Assembly (NCBI GenBank): GCA_016880695.1
Contig: JAEHCY010000431.1
Location: forward strand, 1 to 6,607
DNA: 6,607 nt
Source of the DNA: Chromatiaceae bacterium
GTDB lineage: Bacteria; Pseudomonadota; Gammaproteobacteria; Chromatiales; Chromatiaceae
Direction: 5' to 3'
Positions within the stretch are counted from its first letter, which is position 1; every line of letters begins with the position of its first letter. A program made the translations under genes and the position numbers. Under the pieces are notes generated by a model. It worked only from the letters and a program-made list of their open reading frames with translations. It was not told the origin of the DNA and ran no database searches. Shown here piece after piece: positions 6,331 through 6,607 of the stretch.

Positions 6331-6606
6331 ATGAATCGTCGCCATCGACAGACTCTGACACGAATCTACGCGGAGCCGGTGCCCGCAGACATCCGCTGGA
6401 GCGAGATCGAGGCCCTGTTGCACGCCCTTGGAGCCGAGATCAGCGAAGGTGCTGGAAGCCGAATCCGAGTGGCATTGAAGGGGGTGCGCGCGGTCTTCCA
6501 CCGGCCGCACCCAGACCCCAGTGCCAAACGGGGCGCAGTTCGTTCCGTTCGCGACTTTCTCGAAGCGGCGGGTGTCACAAACACCCAGGAGCATGAAGAT
6601 GCTTGA
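6331..6606 (+). CDS. hicA: HicA-family type II toxin (mRNA interferase-like)
   Basis: The 91-residue product follows the longer HicA-like pattern: MNRRHRQTL start, an 'IRWSEIEALLHALGAEI' helix-strand unit (21-37), EGAGSRIRV (39-47), FHRPHP (56-61), and a final 'VRDFLEAAGV' helix. HicA toxins are small double-stranded-RNA-binding-fold proteins that cleave mRNA when not held by HicB. The histidine usual in the GSH motif of short HicA proteins is Arg44 here, so H57 or H60 in FHRPHP may supply the key histidine. An in-frame stop at 6316-6318 makes the ATG at 6331 the first possible ATG start. No ribosome site precedes it. The gene overlaps the start of the next gene, as in toxin-first hicAB operons. 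It is recognised from pattern memory; family fairly sure, activity not shown. Confidence 0.85.
   Translation: MNRRHRQTLTRIYAEPVPADIRWSEIEALLHALGAEISEGAGSRIRVALKGVRAVFHRPHPDPSAKRGAVRSVRDFLEAAGVTNTQEHEDA
6587..6591 (+). promoter_or_regulatory. Ribosome binding site of the putative hicB, inside hicA
   Basis: AGGAG lies near the 3' end of hicA. It is seven bases before the ATG at 6599 but only one base before the in-frame ATG at 6593, so 6599 is the better start. This good site contrasts with the absence of one before hicA, which would favour production of antitoxin over toxin. Confidence 0.6.
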
Positions 6607-6607
6607 G
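6599..6607 (+). CDS. hicB: Start of the overlapping downstream gene, presumably HicB antitoxin (partial)
   Basis: Only three codons (Met-Leu-Glu) are inside the window before the right edge. The call rests on context: a good ribosome site, an 8-base overlap with the hicA 3' end, the toxin-first order of hicAB operons, and the fact that many HicB antitoxins begin with MLEY-like residues. HicB binds and neutralises HicA and usually carries a DNA-binding domain that represses the operon. The sequence itself cannot prove identity. An in-frame ATG at 6593 would add two residues. Confidence 0.5.

Noticed and set aside
6315..6596. Plus-strand frame of 93 codons overlapping hicA in another frame
   Set aside because: It begins inside the palindrome region and its product is Arg/Pro/Ser-rich without motifs, whereas the 6331 frame gives a recognisable HicA.

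Overview
The window is GC-rich bacterial DNA; the codons of its large gene end almost always in G or C. The large gene is a class I ribonucleotide reductase with doubled ATP cones, close to the Pseudomonas-type NrdA. Together with tandem NrdR boxes and good GGAGG ribosome sites, this points to a proteobacterium, most likely a gammaproteobacterium. A halophilic or sulphur-oxidising lineage such as Ectothiorhodospiraceae is possible, but that is a guess from sequence feel only.

Layout. The left 2.6 kb is read on the minus strand. From upstream to downstream it holds a small P-loop NTPase (2635-1994), an overlapping FHA-like/PPP-type metallophosphatase (2022-559), and after a 198-bp gap a universal stress protein gene (360-1) that runs off the left edge and carries an in-frame amber codon. 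A gene-free stretch of about 0.5 kb (2636-3163) separates this block from the plus-strand nrdA gene (3283-6201). Just upstream of nrdA is a clear regulatory region: two 16-bp NrdR boxes with 16 bp between them, a perfect -35 hexamer, a near-consensus -10, and, further upstream, several sequences resembling DnaA boxes. After nrdA, where nrdB might be expected, there is a HicA-type toxin gene (6331-6606) and the first codons of an overlapping gene, presumably hicB, cut by the right edge. A pair of TGATATCA palindromes lies just before hicA.

How the genes fit together. nrdA makes the catalytic subunit for dNTP synthesis and looks repressed by NrdR when (d)ATP is plentiful, possibly with a DnaA input linked to the cell cycle. 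hicAB looks like an independently controlled toxin-antitoxin module placed at the 3' end of nrdA. The P-loop/phosphatase pair is probably translated as a coupled unit. Its combination of a phosphopeptide-binding-like domain, a metallophosphatase and a kinase-like P-loop protein is the least explained part of the window and the best candidate for an undescribed system. No tRNA, rRNA, CRISPR array or insertion sequence was seen.
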